The translations under genes and the position numbers were made by a program. 64,000 bases of DNA from Superficieibacter sp. HKU1. Its GTDB lineage: Bacteria; Pseudomonadota; Gammaproteobacteria; Enterobacterales; Enterobacteriaceae. Location of the stretch: contig NZ_CP119754.1 of assembly GCF_029319185.1 (NCBI RefSeq), forward strand, positions 4,216,001 to 4,280,000, in the 5' to 3' direction. Under the pieces are notes generated by a model. The model made no database searches and had not been told where the DNA came from. It saw only the letters and a program-made list of their open reading frames with translations. Shown in pieces: positions 17,464 to 26,713 of the stretch (positions are counted from its first letter, which is position 1; each line of letters opens with the position of its first letter).

Positions 17464-19686
17464 TTACAGCACTGGTACAATTTTTATCTCTATAAGTCCT
17501 ACCCCTAACTTACGGACAGGAGAAACGCTAGACGATCCCAGTATGCTTCCCTCACGACTTAATTGCGGTTCTGGCGGAGTAATAGTCATTAAGCGTGTAT
17601 ACATATCACCGGTAAAATGAAGTGTAACTTTTGTAGGTTCGCTGCCAAAACTCGCATAGCGTGTCTGCTCGCCAATTTTTACTGCGATTGGTTTGTTCAC
17701 ATTATTACCAAACGCTTTAGCTTCAATCATCACATCAAATTCCTGGGGGAATGGATATCTATAAAGCAACAGGACCGAAGGTGCCATTAATCCATCTGAC
17801 CAGCGCCCCCATGGCTCCTGCCTGCTTAATCCCATCATATTTTCAATAAAGTGAGGTTGCCCTTCAAGTGCAAGTTTAAATGAGTCAGATGTGTATCTAA
17901 TATCTTCTGGCGCAACTTGCAGTTGCATTTGCTCCCTACGGTAACGTGCCGTGCTCGTAGGTTGACGATCGGTAGTAACGATTCCTTTATATATCTCACT
18001 ATCGATTTTCTCGACGCTGACATTACCACCTGTCCGACCCTGAGTAACACACCAGTCTGTAGAAAGCGCAAGACTGGATTTCCAGATATTGCCAGCAAGG
18101 AAACACTTATCAACCCACAGGAATTGTGCCCCCTCAGGTAAATACGCCAATGCTGTACGTAGTGAACTTTTTTTACCTTCATCATCAACGACAGGAAAAA
18201 CTTGATTCGGCTTAATTTCGAACACTACCGGTAAATTGTAAGAAAAGCCGTCAAAGGAGAATTTTTTCTTGCTAATATCAACAACAAAATGATCGATATG
18301 TTCAGGGTTCCCCCACAGAGCACGAATACTGTCACCCCATGCGTAAAGTTTACTCTGGAAATCGTTAATAGTTTCAAAGAGTGACTTTTCACTTAATGAA
18401 CTTCGCCCTAAACCAATCGCGCGTGCCCCCCCCAATACTTCCAGAACGGTGGCACCATTATCAAGCGGGCTTCGCCCTTGGTTTTGAATAGCTGGTTTTA
18501 TACCATCACCCAAAATGAAGAAAAGATCGCGACGGTTATGCTTATTCAAATAATCAACCGAGACAGCCATATTAGGCATGGCCAGATGATCGGAGGAAAC
18601 TACGATGATGGTGTTTTTCGCCCAGGGCGATGACTGAATCCTGTTAACAAAACGTGCAATATCCTCCTGGCTACAGAGCACTGCGCTAAGCGCATCTACT
18701 TTATTGCCACCCATGCGATAGTCACTTTTTTTACAACCAGGAGAAATATAACCTTTTGGCGGATGCGTATCGAGAGTTAGAGTAAAGAGCGCAAAACGTT
18801 TACCAGAAGCCGCCAGCTCTTTATATTTATCCCAGGCTTTATCCAATACGATATTATCATAGAGGCCCCAATTGTTTTGAATTGAGAAATCATCCTGCAT
18901 ACCAGACTCAGCTAGTCCCCAAGTGTGACTAATTCCATGCGTTCTGAAAAATGCATCTTTATCTGCGAAACGTAGGTTTGCCCCCTGATAAAACCAGTTT
19001 TCATAACCCGATTTTTTTAAAATATCTCCAAGGCAAATAGCCGTTGGATAAAAGCTACTCACCACATTGGTATCGCTAAAAGCCGTAGGTTTAAATAATG
19101 GTATACCGCATTGAGAAGCGACAATTCCAGCAATCGTAAAATCTGTGGCAGGCATTTGTTGTGTATTTGAATAATCCAGACTACTTTTTCTTATAGCATT
19201 TAAATCGGGAAGCAAATTAGGGAAAATCGTTTCATCAAAGTATGTTCTTTCCAGACTCTCCCCATATATATACACTAAATTATATTTAGGATTATCAATA
19301 ATGGACTCTTGTTTAACATAGAATTTGTTGAAATCAGAACCATCTATCTTTTTTAATGACAGGGTGCTACCACTGATCTGTGGAATAGTTGGCGAGGTGA
19401 GCACGGAAATCACAACGAGTAAACAGGCAAGCAGAGAGTACAGACTATGTCGTTTTCGTATCGGAAGCTTGTAACAAAGCAGAAAGTAAAGCAGAACAAA
19501 AACAGCCCCACTACCAATGACTGCCAGCGTTATGGGCATAACAAAGTCACTGAAATCAGCACCTTCCAGTGAGTTACCTAATGTATAAAGTACTGACTGA
19601 TTAACGCCGTCGCCTGTGAATCGCTGACATACGATCCAAAACGAATTTAAGAGAACGGTCAAAGCAGCTGCTAAAAAAACAAGCAT
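17464..19686 (-). CDS. OpgB-like phosphoglycerol transferase paralogue, N-terminus out of frame
   Basis: A 740-residue open frame closely related to OpgB (MdoB), the membrane enzyme that moves phosphoglycerol from phosphatidylglycerol to periplasmic glucans. Shared stretches are FTGDGVN near the start, NLVYIYGESLERTYFD with the catalytic Thr region, the THPP segment, VVSSDHLAM (metal site) and DNGATVLEVLGG. The C-terminal domain ends like OpgB (KLGVGLIEIK). The ATG at 19686 would leave out the first membrane helix. That helix is encoded just upstream in another frame (19671-19778), separated by a seven-T run at 19673-19679; one more T would join them into 771 residues, near the OpgB length of about 763. 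The gene is AT-richer than its neighbours and absent from this place in E. coli, so probably acquired. Confidence 0.85.
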   Translation of the reverse strand: MLVFLAAALTVLLNSFWIVCQRFTGDGVNQSVLYTLGNSLEGADFSDFVMPITLAVIGSGAVFVLLYFLLCYKLPIRKRHSLYSLLACLLVVISVLTSPTIPQISGSTLSLKKIDGSDFNKFYVKQESIIDNPKYNLVYIYGESLERTYFDETIFPNLLPDLNAIRKSSLDYSNTQQMPATDFTIAGIVASQCGIPLFKPTAFSDTNVVSSFYPTAICLGDILKKSGYENWFYQGANLRFADKDAFFRTHGISHTWGLAESGMQDDFSIQNNWGLYDNIVLDKAWDKYKELAASGKRFALFTLTLDTHPPKGYISPGCKKSDYRMGGNKVDALSAVLCSQEDIARFVNRIQSSPWAKNTIIVVSSDHLAMPNMAVSVDYLNKHNRRDLFFILGDGIKPAIQNQGRSPLDNGATVLEVLGGARAIGLGRSSLSEKSLFETINDFQSKLYAWGDSIRALWGNPEHIDHFVVDISKKKFSFDGFSYNLPVVFEIKPNQVFPVVDDEGKKSSLRTALAYLPEGAQFLWVDKCFLAGNIWKSSLALSTDWCVTQGRTGGNVSVEKIDSEIYKGIVTTDRQPTSTARYRREQMQLQVAPEDIRYTSDSFKLALEGQPHFIENMMGLSRQEPWGRWSDGLMAPSVLLLYRYPFPQEFDVMIEAKAFGNNVNKPIAVKIGEQTRYASFGSEPTKVTLHFTGDMYTRLMTITPPEPQLSREGSILGSSSVSPVRKLGVGLIEIKIVPVL

Positions 19687-19778
19687 AATAAAACAATAGT
19701 CCGTTTAGCCTTGTAACGTAACACGATAACAGACAATACCAGACAGAGAAAAGAGAAACTGAGTAAATAAAAAGACAT
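19671..19778 (-). pseudogene. Out-of-frame N-terminal segment of the opgB-like gene
   Basis: A 35-residue frame starting at ATG 19776-19778 with AAGGA about ten bases upstream. It reads MSFYLLSFSFL and continues as one hydrophobic helix and a basic turn, matching the first 35 residues of OpgB (MSELLSFALFL). It stops in TAG right after the seven-T run. Joined by a one-base shift to the following frame it restores the complete OpgB N-terminus up to FTGDG, at residue 53 against about 50 in E. coli. Confidence 0.75.
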
Positions 19779-20091
19779 TATTCTTTCTTCCTTAAAAATA
19801 TCCGACGTATTGCTTACGTCTGGACAAGAAAGAAATTTTACTGCTAAATATCAACGTATCATACTATGAAAAAATTTTTTAGGATTTTATTAATAAATAG
19901 CGGTTATGTCACTCTTGTATTTATTCAAATCAATAATAATTAATCAAATCCAATGCATTACGTGAATGATTTATAAAATACACCTCAATAAAGTGACGCT
20001 ATTTTTATTACTACCAGCAGCTGAGAATTATAAGCTATTTAACTGCCCTTCCCATAAGCAGATTTACAGGAAGGGTTTAAAGCATTAATAA
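19779..20091. other. AT-rich spacer between opgB-like gene and obgE
   Basis: About 310 bases of AT-rich DNA with no gene. It should hold the promoter of the opgB-like gene. Near the obgE end an inverted repeat CCCTTCC ... GGAAGGG (20045-20075) with a long loop may serve as the obgE terminator. No insertion-sequence remnant is recognised. Confidence 0.5.
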
Positions 20092-21267
20092 TTAACGCTT
20101 ATAAATGAACTCAACGCCTTCTTCGTCGTCTTCGTCCCAGTCGTCATCCCACTCTTCGTCATCGTCCTCAACAGCGGCTTCTTCAAGCTGCTGGCGGTGG
20201 TAGTCATCCCACATGAACTCGACTTTTTCCGGCTGCTTCTCTTCCTGCGCCTGTGTAACTGGATTTTCGATGATAAAGGTCATTACATCCCAGCAGAGAT
20301 CTTTTACGCCGGTCTGGCTGGCAGCAGAAATAAGATAGAATTTATCATCCCAGCCCAGCGCCTCGGCGATTGCTTTCGCTTTCTCTTCGGCTTCCGCTTT
20401 ATCCATCAGGTCAATTTTGTTAAATACCAGCCAGCGCGGTTTAGAGGCCAGGCTCTCGCTGTATTTCTCCAGCTCGCCGATAATGATGCGGGCATTCTCT
20501 ACCGGATCGGAACCGTCAATCGGATCGATATCAATGAGGTGCAGCAATACGCGGCAACGCTCAAGATGCTTCAGGAAGCGAATACCCAGACCGGCACCTT
20601 CCGCTGCGCCTTCAATAAGCCCTGGAATGTCAGCCACCACGAAGCTTTTTTCAGTATCCATTCGGACCACACCAAGGCTCGGTACCAGCGTGGTAAACGG
20701 ATAGTCTGCGACTTTCGGCTTCGCTGCGGATACCGCGCGGATGAAGGTCGATTTACCGGCGTTCGGCATACCCAGCATGCCCACATCCGCCAGCAGCATC
20801 AATTCGAGCTGCAAATCACGCTTGTCGCCCGGTGTCCCCATCGTTTTCTGACGTGGCGTACGGTTGACCGAGGATTTAAAACGGGTATTACCGAGACCGT
20901 GCCAGCCGCCTTTGGCGACCATCAGACGCTGACCATGTTGGGTCATGTCGCCCATCGTCTCGCCGGTGCCCTGATCGATAACGCGCGTACCAACCGGCAC
21001 TTTAATCGAGACGTCTTTGCCTCGTTTACCGGTACAGTCGCGGCTCTGACCATTCTCGCCACGCTCAGCGCGAAAAGACTTTTCAAAACGATAGTCAATC
21101 AGCGTGTTAAGGTTTTCGTCCGCTTCCAGCCAGACATCGCCACCGTCACCGCCGTCACCACCGTCCGGGCCACCTTTAGGAATATATTTTTCGCGGCGGA
21201 AGCTTACGCAACCATTGCCGCCGTCACCTGCAACTACCAGGATGGATGCTTCATCAACAAACTTCAT
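20092..21267 (-). CDS. obgE: Obg-family GTPase
   Basis: A 391-residue essential GTPase linked to 50S ribosome assembly and (p)ppGpp response. The Gly-rich Obg fold (residues 1-158, with DGGDGGDGGDVW) is followed by the G domain with G1 GMPNAGKST, G3 DIPGLIEGA and G4 NKID, and by a strongly acidic C-terminal tail (about 340-385). Length is one more than in E. coli. Cotranscribed downstream of yhbE, rpmA and rplU. Confidence 0.97.
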   Translation of the reverse strand: MKFVDEASILVVAGDGGNGCVSFRREKYIPKGGPDGGDGGDGGDVWLEADENLNTLIDYRFEKSFRAERGENGQSRDCTGKRGKDVSIKVPVGTRVIDQGTGETMGDMTQHGQRLMVAKGGWHGLGNTRFKSSVNRTPRQKTMGTPGDKRDLQLELMLLADVGMLGMPNAGKSTFIRAVSAAKPKVADYPFTTLVPSLGVVRMDTEKSFVVADIPGLIEGAAEGAGLGIRFLKHLERCRVLLHLIDIDPIDGSDPVENARIIIGELEKYSESLASKPRWLVFNKIDLMDKAEAEEKAKAIAEALGWDDKFYLISAASQTGVKDLCWDVMTFIIENPVTQAQEEKQPEKVEFMWDDYHRQQLEEAAVEDDDEEWDDDWDEDDEEGVEFIYKR

Positions 21268-22235
21268 TTTACTCTCCGTAAATCATTCGCCTGAGCGGGA
21301 TAATCACGCTTACGCCACCGCCCCCATAGACGATGACCAATGGCGGAATACATCGCGCCCGCAACCACGACAAACGCACCGAGATAACCTAAAAGGTTTA
21401 ACATCGGTCTGGCGAAGAAATCGGGCCAGGCCAGTGATAATAAATCTGAAAATAACAGGGTAAATAACGGCGTCAGGGTAATCAATGCGCTAACCTGTGC
21501 CGCCTGCCAGCGCGCCATGGCTTCTGCCAGCGCACCATAGCCGACCAGCGTGTTAAGCCCGCAGAAGAGCAGACACAGCAGTTGCCAGTGGCTTAATTGC
21601 GTTATCACTCCAGGCCTCGCCAACGGCAATAGCACCATTGTACACAAAATGTACAACAAAAGCAGGATCTGCGGTGATGCCAGCCGACGTAATAACACTT
21701 TCTGCGCCACGCCATAAGTGACCCATACTGAGGCCGCTGCCACGCCGAAAATCACGCCCCAGGTGTAGTCCGTCAGGCGGGTAAAGATTTCTACCAGGCT
21801 GGTATTAAAAAACATGCCCAGTCCGCTTAGCAGCATAATTGCGCCAAAAACCTGCGTGCCGCGCATTTTCTCTTTCAGGACCACCACGCTGGCGACCATC
21901 ATGCCGACGGGAGAAAGCTGGCCGATCACCTGTGAAGCCGTCGGACTTAAATATTGCAGGGAAGAACTGAACAGGATGAAATTGCCCGCCAATCCGCAGG
22001 TCGCGATAATCAGCAGTAGCAGCCAGCGTGGTTTACGGAATAACTGCACCGAAGGCAATCTTCCCTTACTGGCCAGAATGATGCCCAGCCCTATTGCCGC
22101 CATCAAAAAGCGATAGAACACCACGGTGGGCGGCTCCATCACTTCCAGCACCTGCTTCATTGCTATCGGTAACGCTCCCCAACACATGGCTGTGGTGAGC
22201 GCCAGAACAATACCAATGCCTGCCTGTTGCTTCAT
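21264..22235 (-). CDS. yhbE: EamA/DMT-family inner-membrane transporter YhbE
   Basis: A 323-residue protein with ten predicted membrane helices arranged as two EamA repeats (about 8-140 and 155-300), typical of drug/metabolite exporters. The substrate is unknown. Closely similar to E. coli YhbE, and in the same place between rpmA and obgE. It overlaps obgE by four bases (ATGA), so they are coupled. The C-terminal tail is short, basic and divergent. Confidence 0.93.
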   Translation of the reverse strand: MKQQAGIGIVLALTTAMCWGALPIAMKQVLEVMEPPTVVFYRFLMAAIGLGIILASKGRLPSVQLFRKPRWLLLLIIATCGLAGNFILFSSSLQYLSPTASQVIGQLSPVGMMVASVVVLKEKMRGTQVFGAIMLLSGLGMFFNTSLVEIFTRLTDYTWGVIFGVAAASVWVTYGVAQKVLLRRLASPQILLLLYILCTMVLLPLARPGVITQLSHWQLLCLLFCGLNTLVGYGALAEAMARWQAAQVSALITLTPLFTLLFSDLLSLAWPDFFARPMLNLLGYLGAFVVVAGAMYSAIGHRLWGRWRKRDYPAQANDLRRVK

Positions 22236-22307
22236 GCCCGTTTTCCCTGCAATGGCTCGTTATCCGTCGATGCGGCTTTACGAGCATATTTACCGGCCGT
22301 CGAATGT

Positions 22308-22337
22308 AAAAAGCCCCGCAACACGTTGCGGGGCTTT
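22308..22337 (-). terminator. Terminator downstream of rpmA
   Basis: The stem AAGCCCCGCAAC-A-CGTTGCGGGGCTT with A/T-rich flanks ends the rplU-rpmA transcript on the minus strand; read-through into yhbE-obgE is likely since these are usually cotranscribed. Confidence 0.8.
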
Positions 22338-22362
22338 AATCCGTTACCGGACCACGAGAAAC

Positions 22363-22620
22363 TTACTCAGCAACGATGCTGATGTATTTACGGTTTTTCG
22401 GGCCTTTAACTTCGAATTTCACTTTACCGTCAGCTTTAGCAAACAGGGTGTGGTCACGGCCGCAACCAACGTTGGTGCCAGCGTGGAATTTAGTACCACG
22501 TTGACGAACGATGATGCTACCTGCCAGAACTGCTTCGCCGCCGAAGCGTTTTACGCCCAGACGTTTAGCTTCTGAATCGCGACCGTTACGAGTCGAGCCG
22601 CCAGCCTTTTTATGTGCCAT
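22363..22620 (-). CDS. rpmA: 50S ribosomal protein L27
   Basis: An 85-residue ribosomal protein whose N-terminal arm reaches the peptidyl transferase centre. Begins [16 protein letters not shown], the canonical sequence with AHKK exposed after Met removal; no Firmicute-type N-terminal extension. Lies 19 bases after rplU, as usual. Confidence 0.98.
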
Positions 22621-22639
22621 TTAAATCTCTCCTCAGGTC

Positions 22640-22951
22640 TTAGGCGCTGATGCCAGTAATTTTCACATCAGTGAACCACTGACGATGGCCCTGCTGCTTA
22701 CGATAGTGTTTACGACGACGAAACTTAACGATTTTAACTTTCTCGCCACGACCGTGAGCAACAACTTCAGCTTTGATTACGCCGCCATCAACGAAAGGAA
22801 CGCCGATTTTGACATCTTCACCGTTTGCGATCATCAGAACTTCAGCGAACTCAACAGCTTCGCCAGTTGCGATGTCCAGCTTTTCCAGGCGAATGGTTTG
22901 ACCTTCGCTTACTCGGTGTTGTTTACCACCACTTTGGAAAACCGCGTACAT
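22640..22951 (-). CDS. rplU: 50S ribosomal protein L21
   Basis: A 103-residue 23S rRNA-binding protein, matching E. coli in length (MYAVFQSGGKQHRVSEG at the start; basic RRRKHYRKQQGHRQ segment near the end). The start is ATG at 22949-22951 after a GAG-rich leader; a longer frame to 22975 is not used in relatives. First gene of the rplU-rpmA-yhbE-obgE unit, divergent from ispB. Confidence 0.98.
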   Translation of the reverse strand: MYAVFQSGGKQHRVSEGQTIRLEKLDIATGEAVEFAEVLMIANGEDVKIGVPFVDGGVIKAEVVAHGRGEKVKIVKFRRRKHYRKQQGHRQWFTDVKITGISA

Positions 22952-23208
22952 AAAAAACTCCGCTTTCGCGCACATCTTTGTGTGATGCAGAGTGCGCTAT
23001 AAATATTCACAATAGGGCGCGAATATTACGCAAAACGCGAGCCTTTGACAAGTACGATCATCACTCCATGCAGAAAAAAAACACAACAATCACTACAACC
23101 TTTATCTGGCGCATTTTTACAGTACAATCCACACTACTATTCCATCATTAAACCTTTGTTATCCCATTTTGACATGTGGTAAACAGGACATTAAGCCCGG
23201 CTTTTGCG

Positions 23209-24180
23209 ATGAATTTAGTTAAAATCAATGAGTTAACCGCGCAGGATATGGCGGGTGTCAATGCGACCATTCTTGAGCAGCTCACCTCAGATGTACTGCT
23301 GATTAACCAGTTGGGACATTACATCGTCAGCGGCGGTGGAAAACGCATCCGTCCGATGATTGCTGTCCTGGCCGCACGAGCCGTGGGCTATCAGGGCAAT
23401 GCCCACATCACGGTCGCGGCATTAATCGAGTTTATCCACACCGCGACCCTGCTTCATGATGATGTGGTGGATGAATCCGACATGCGCCGGGGCAAAGCGA
23501 CGGCCAATGCCGCGTTTGGTAACGCTGCCAGCGTCCTGGTCGGTGATTTTATCTATACCCGCGCCTTCCAGATGATGACCCGCCTCGGCTCTCTCAAAGT
23601 GCTGGATATCATGTCCGAAGCGGTTAACGTTATCGCTGAAGGTGAAGTGCTGCAATTAATGAACGTCAACGATCCGGACATCACCGAAGAAAATTACATG
23701 CGTGTGATATACAGCAAAACCGCCCGCCTGTTCGAAGCGGCATCGCAATGCTCCGGTATTCTGGCAGGTTGCACGCCGGAAGAAGAGCGTGCATTGCAGG
23801 ACTATGGCCGCTATCTCGGAACGGCCTTCCAGTTGATTGACGATCTGCTGGATTACAGCGCGGATGGCGAGACGCTGGGGAAAAACGTTGGCGACGATCT
23901 CAACGAAGGTAAACCTACCCTACCGCTTCTGCACGCCATGCAACATGGTAATGCCGAGCAGGCAGCGATGATCCGTTCCGCCATCGAACAGGGCAACGGT
24001 CGTCATCTACTTGAGCCAGTGCTGGAAACCATGGCGGCCTGTGGATCGCTGAAGTGGACCCGGCAGCGTGCGGAAGAAGAAGCGGATAAGGCGATTACCG
24101 CTCTCCACGTTATTCCTGACAATCCATGGCGTGAAGCGCTTATTGCCCTGGCGCACATGGCTGTTCAACGCGACCATTAA
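23209..24180 (+). CDS. ispB: Octaprenyl diphosphate synthase
   Basis: A 323-residue trans-prenyltransferase that makes the C40 side chain of ubiquinone and menaquinone. Both Asp-rich motifs are present: DDVVDESDMRRG (first, with the DDxxD pattern) and DDLLDYSAD (second), plus GGGKRIRP near the N-terminus. I start at ATG 23209 (MNLVKINELTAQD), as in E. coli; an upstream in-frame start at 23176 adds 11 atypical residues. Divergent from rplU. Confidence 0.96.
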   Translation: MNLVKINELTAQDMAGVNATILEQLTSDVLLINQLGHYIVSGGGKRIRPMIAVLAARAVGYQGNAHITVAALIEFIHTATLLHDDVVDESDMRRGKATANAAFGNAASVLVGDFIYTRAFQMMTRLGSLKVLDIMSEAVNVIAEGEVLQLMNVNDPDITEENYMRVIYSKTARLFEAASQCSGILAGCTPEEERALQDYGRYLGTAFQLIDDLLDYSADGETLGKNVGDDLNEGKPTLPLLHAMQHGNAEQAAMIRSAIEQGNGRHLLEPVLETMAACGSLKWTRQRAEEEADKAITALHVIPDNPWREALIALAHMAVQRDH

Positions 24181-24185
24181 TCTCT

Positions 24186-24203
24186 CCCGCGCAGAAGCGC
24201 GGG
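24186..24203 (+). terminator. Terminator downstream of ispB
   Basis: A perfect stem CCCGCGC-AGAA-GCGCGGG directly after the ispB stop, followed by AAAATTCC; a hairpin 3' end with only a weak T run. Confidence 0.6.
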
Positions 24204-24369
24204 AAAATTCCAATAAACACTTAAAACCCCTAATACCCGCCAGAAATCTAAATATATTCTGAATTAAACATTGTTTACTCGAACTTTTTAGAACTTTATC
24301 TTACCTGAAGTTATAGTAGCCCTGTCGCTGATCGTGTTGATGCTCAGACGGCATTTACAGGGAGATATT

Positions 24370-24642
24370 ATGGAGAAGTTCATTGACTGGCATCCGGCAG
24401 ACATCATCGCCGGACTGCACAAAAAAGGGACATCAATGGCGGCGGTATCGCGCGAAAATGGGTTAAGTTCTTCCACGCTTGCCAATACGCTGGCGAGGCC
24501 ATGGCCGAAGGGAGAGTTGCTTATTGCTAAAGCTTTGGGCACAGAGCCGTGGGTAGTATGGCCTTCCCGCTATCACGATCCCGTTACGCACGCATTTATC
24601 GACAGAACCACCCTGATGCGTCGACCAAGGCGCAAAAAGTAA
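24370..24642 (+). CDS. sfsB: Ner-like DNA-binding transcriptional regulator SfsB
   Basis: A 90-residue helix-turn-helix protein of the Ner/Nlp type (phage Mu Ner relatives), described in E. coli as affecting maltose gene expression. The core MAAVSRENGLSSSTLANTLARPWPKGE is the DNA-binding unit. I use ATG 24370 (MEKFIDWHPADIIAGL) with GGGAG just upstream; a longer frame from 24334 has no support. Convergent with murA. Confidence 0.93.
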   Translation: MEKFIDWHPADIIAGLHKKGTSMAAVSRENGLSSSTLANTLARPWPKGELLIAKALGTEPWVVWPSRYHDPVTHAFIDRTTLMRRPRRKK

Positions 24643-24648
24643 TCTTGC

Positions 24649-24670
24649 CGCAGCCCCCACAGGGGCTGCG
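24649..24670. terminator. Bidirectional hairpin between sfsB and murA
   Basis: The stem CGCAGCCCC ... GGGGCTGCG with a short loop, between two convergent genes; likely ends both transcripts, though the T runs are short. Confidence 0.6.
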
Positions 24671-24684
24671 CAGGATAGTGCGAA

Positions 24685-25944
24685 CTACTCGCCCTTCACT
24701 CGTTCAATCTTCGCGCCCAGCGCGCGCAGTTTGTCTTCAATGCACTCATAGCCACGATCGATATGATAAATACGATCGACAACCGTTGTGCCTTCAGCAA
24801 TACAACCTGCCAGTACCAGACTTGCTGACGCGCGAAGATCGGTTGCCATCACCTGCGCACCGGAAAGCTGCGCCACGCCATGACAAATAGCGGTATTACT
24901 CTCGATTTCCGCCCGCGCGCCCATACGAATCAGTTCCGGAATGTGCATGAAGCGGTTTTCGAAGACCGTTTCGGTGATCACCCCCGTACCTTCGGCCACC
25001 AGGTTCAGCAGCGTAAACTGTGCCTGCATATCAGTCGGGAAACCCGGATGAGGCGCGGTACGCACGTTAACACCCTTCGGGCGCTGACCGTGCATGTCCA
25101 GGCTAATCCAGTCTTCACCGGTTTTGATGTCCGCACCTGCTTCACGCAGTTTCGCCAGCACTGCATCCAGCGTTGCTGGTTGCGCGCCGCGGCAAACAAT
25201 TTTGCCGCCGGAAATCGCCGCCGCCACCAGGAACGTCCCGGTTTCGATACGGTCCGGGAGAACGCGGTACACGCCGCCACCGAGACGAGCGACGCCTTCG
25301 ATGGTGATCCGATCGGTGCCCTGGCCCGTAATTTTCGCGCCCAGGGTGTTGAGGAAATTAGCGGTATCAACAATTTCCGGCTCGCGCGCAGCGTTTTCAA
25401 TTACCGTCGTGCCTTCTGCCAGGGTAGCCGCCGACATAATGGTCACGGTCGCGCCGACGCTCACTTTGTCCATAACAATGTGCGCGCCTTGCAGACGACC
25501 CTCAACGGAAGCCTTCACATAGCCTTCTTCCAGTTTGATGGTTGCGCCCAGCTGCTCCAGGCCGGTAATGTGCAAATCGACCGGACGTGCCCCGATGGTA
25601 CAGCCGCCTGGCAAAGAAACCTGACCCTGACCAAAACGCGCCACCAGCGGCCCCAGCGCCCAGATGGAAGCGCGCATGGTTTTCACCAGATCGTACGGTG
25701 CACAGAATACATTGACGTCACCTGCATCAATATGCACGGAGCCGTTACGCTCCACTTTAGCTCCCAGCTGGCTGAGCAGCTTCATTGAGGTGTCGACGTC
25801 TTTCAGCTTCGGTACGTTCTGGATCTCAACCGGATCTTCCGCCAGCAATGCGGCAAAAAGGATCGGCAGCGCCGCGTTTTTGGCACCGGAAATGGTGACC
25901 TCGCCCTGAAGCCGGGTAGGCCCCTGAACTCGAAATTTATCCAT
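24685..25944 (-). CDS. murA: UDP-N-acetylglucosamine 1-carboxyvinyltransferase
   Basis: A 419-residue enzyme that adds enolpyruvate from PEP to UDP-GlcNAc, the committed step of peptidoglycan synthesis, and the fosfomycin target. The active-site Cys sits in the conserved loop PGGCTIGARPVDLH (about residue 115). SGAKNAALPI near the N-terminus carries the conserved Lys and Asn. The start is ATG 25942-25944, giving the E. coli length; the upstream extension to 26016 runs into a REP. Same orientation as ibaG. Confidence 0.97.
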   Translation of the reverse strand: MDKFRVQGPTRLQGEVTISGAKNAALPILFAALLAEDPVEIQNVPKLKDVDTSMKLLSQLGAKVERNGSVHIDAGDVNVFCAPYDLVKTMRASIWALGPLVARFGQGQVSLPGGCTIGARPVDLHITGLEQLGATIKLEEGYVKASVEGRLQGAHIVMDKVSVGATVTIMSAATLAEGTTVIENAAREPEIVDTANFLNTLGAKITGQGTDRITIEGVARLGGGVYRVLPDRIETGTFLVAAAISGGKIVCRGAQPATLDAVLAKLREAGADIKTGEDWISLDMHGQRPKGVNVRTAPHPGFPTDMQAQFTLLNLVAEGTGVITETVFENRFMHIPELIRMGARAEIESNTAICHGVAQLSGAQVMATDLRASASLVLAGCIAEGTTVVDRIYHIDRGYECIEDKLRALGAKIERVKGE

Positions 25945-25996
25945 TAATCGTGTCTCTTTTAAATTCGTTGATAAGGCTGGTAACACCGCTATGCTT

Positions 25997-26029
25997 TTTG
26001 CCGGGTGGCGCTGCACTTACCCGGCCTAC
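25997..26029. repeat. REP element between murA and ibaG
   Basis: TTTGCCGGGTGGCGCTGCAC followed by TTACCCGGCCTAC, a standard repetitive extragenic palindrome between ibaG and murA. Confidence 0.75.
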
Positions 26030-26040
26030 TCGCCCATAGC

Positions 26041-26295
26041 TTAAAAACCGTTTAGTTTACGATCGCGCGCCCATTCCTGCGGCGTATACGCTTTGATCGA
26101 CAGCGCATGGATACGGTTATCCGCAATATATTCCATCAGCGGCGCGTAAATCGTCTGTTGCTTCTTAACCCGGCTCATGCCGTCAAAAAGCTCGCCCACA
26201 GCAATCACCTGAAAGTGGCTGCCATCGCCGGAAACGTGGACTTCTGTAAGAGAGAGTGCGTTCATCAGCACGGTCTGAATTTCATGATTTTCCAT
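26041..26295 (-). CDS. ibaG: BolA-family acid-stress protein IbaG
   Basis: An 84-residue BolA-type protein (E. coli IbaG/YrbA), a partner of monothiol glutaredoxins in iron-sulphur cluster handling and induced by acid. It shows the family signature VSGDGSHFQVIAVGELFDGMSRVKKQQ with the conserved His. The start at 26293-26295 (MENHEIQ) matches E. coli; an in-frame start five codons earlier is less likely. Upstream of murA. Confidence 0.95.
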   Translation of the reverse strand: MENHEIQTVLMNALSLTEVHVSGDGSHFQVIAVGELFDGMSRVKKQQTIYAPLMEYIADNRIHALSIKAYTPQEWARDRKLNGF

Positions 26296-26419
26296 GGGCT
26301 CTAGTATCATCTGGTAGTAAAACAGCCCAACATCTTAGAGCAAAGTGGCGCTGTCTTAAATAGCAAAAAGCCTCGCGAGTAAAACTGGCGAGGCTATCGG
26401 ATTTAACGGACTGATAATG

Positions 26420-26713
26420 CTAACGAGGAAGAACATCGGCTGGCAGATTATAAAGCTGTGCCAGGGTGTAAACCTTCTCGTTAACGCCGTCGAGTGAAAC
26501 GGTGTTGCCCTGATGTTTTGCCAGAGCAACCAGGTGGATGAGTAGCGCAAGTCCACCGGTATCGACGCGGGAAATCTGGCTCAGGTCGATGCGCGTAACG
26601 CCCCGCATCGCCTCCTCGCGCGCTTCCCATAACGGATTAAGCACGTCCTGATCCAGTTCACCCGCTAACGCCAGCCTGTCACCTTCCCGTGTCCAGCTGA
26701 GTACCTGCGTCAT
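26420..26713 (-). CDS. mlaB: STAS-domain protein MlaB of the phospholipid transporter
   Basis: A 97-residue cytoplasmic STAS protein that binds and stabilises the ATPase MlaF in the MlaFEDB complex. It shows the STAS loop ISRVDTGGLALLIHLV with the conserved Thr. Its start overlaps the mlaC stop, so it is coupled. Last gene of mlaFEDCB. Confidence 0.95.
   Translation of the reverse strand: MTQVLSWTREGDRLALAGELDQDVLNPLWEAREEAMRGVTRIDLSQISRVDTGGLALLIHLVALAKHQGNTVSLDGVNEKVYTLAQLYNLPADVLPR

Noticed and set aside
20197..21294. A 365-codon frame on the plus strand
   Set aside because: Antisense shadow of obgE.
24880..25788. A 302-codon frame on the plus strand
   Set aside because: Antisense shadow of murA, which is complete.
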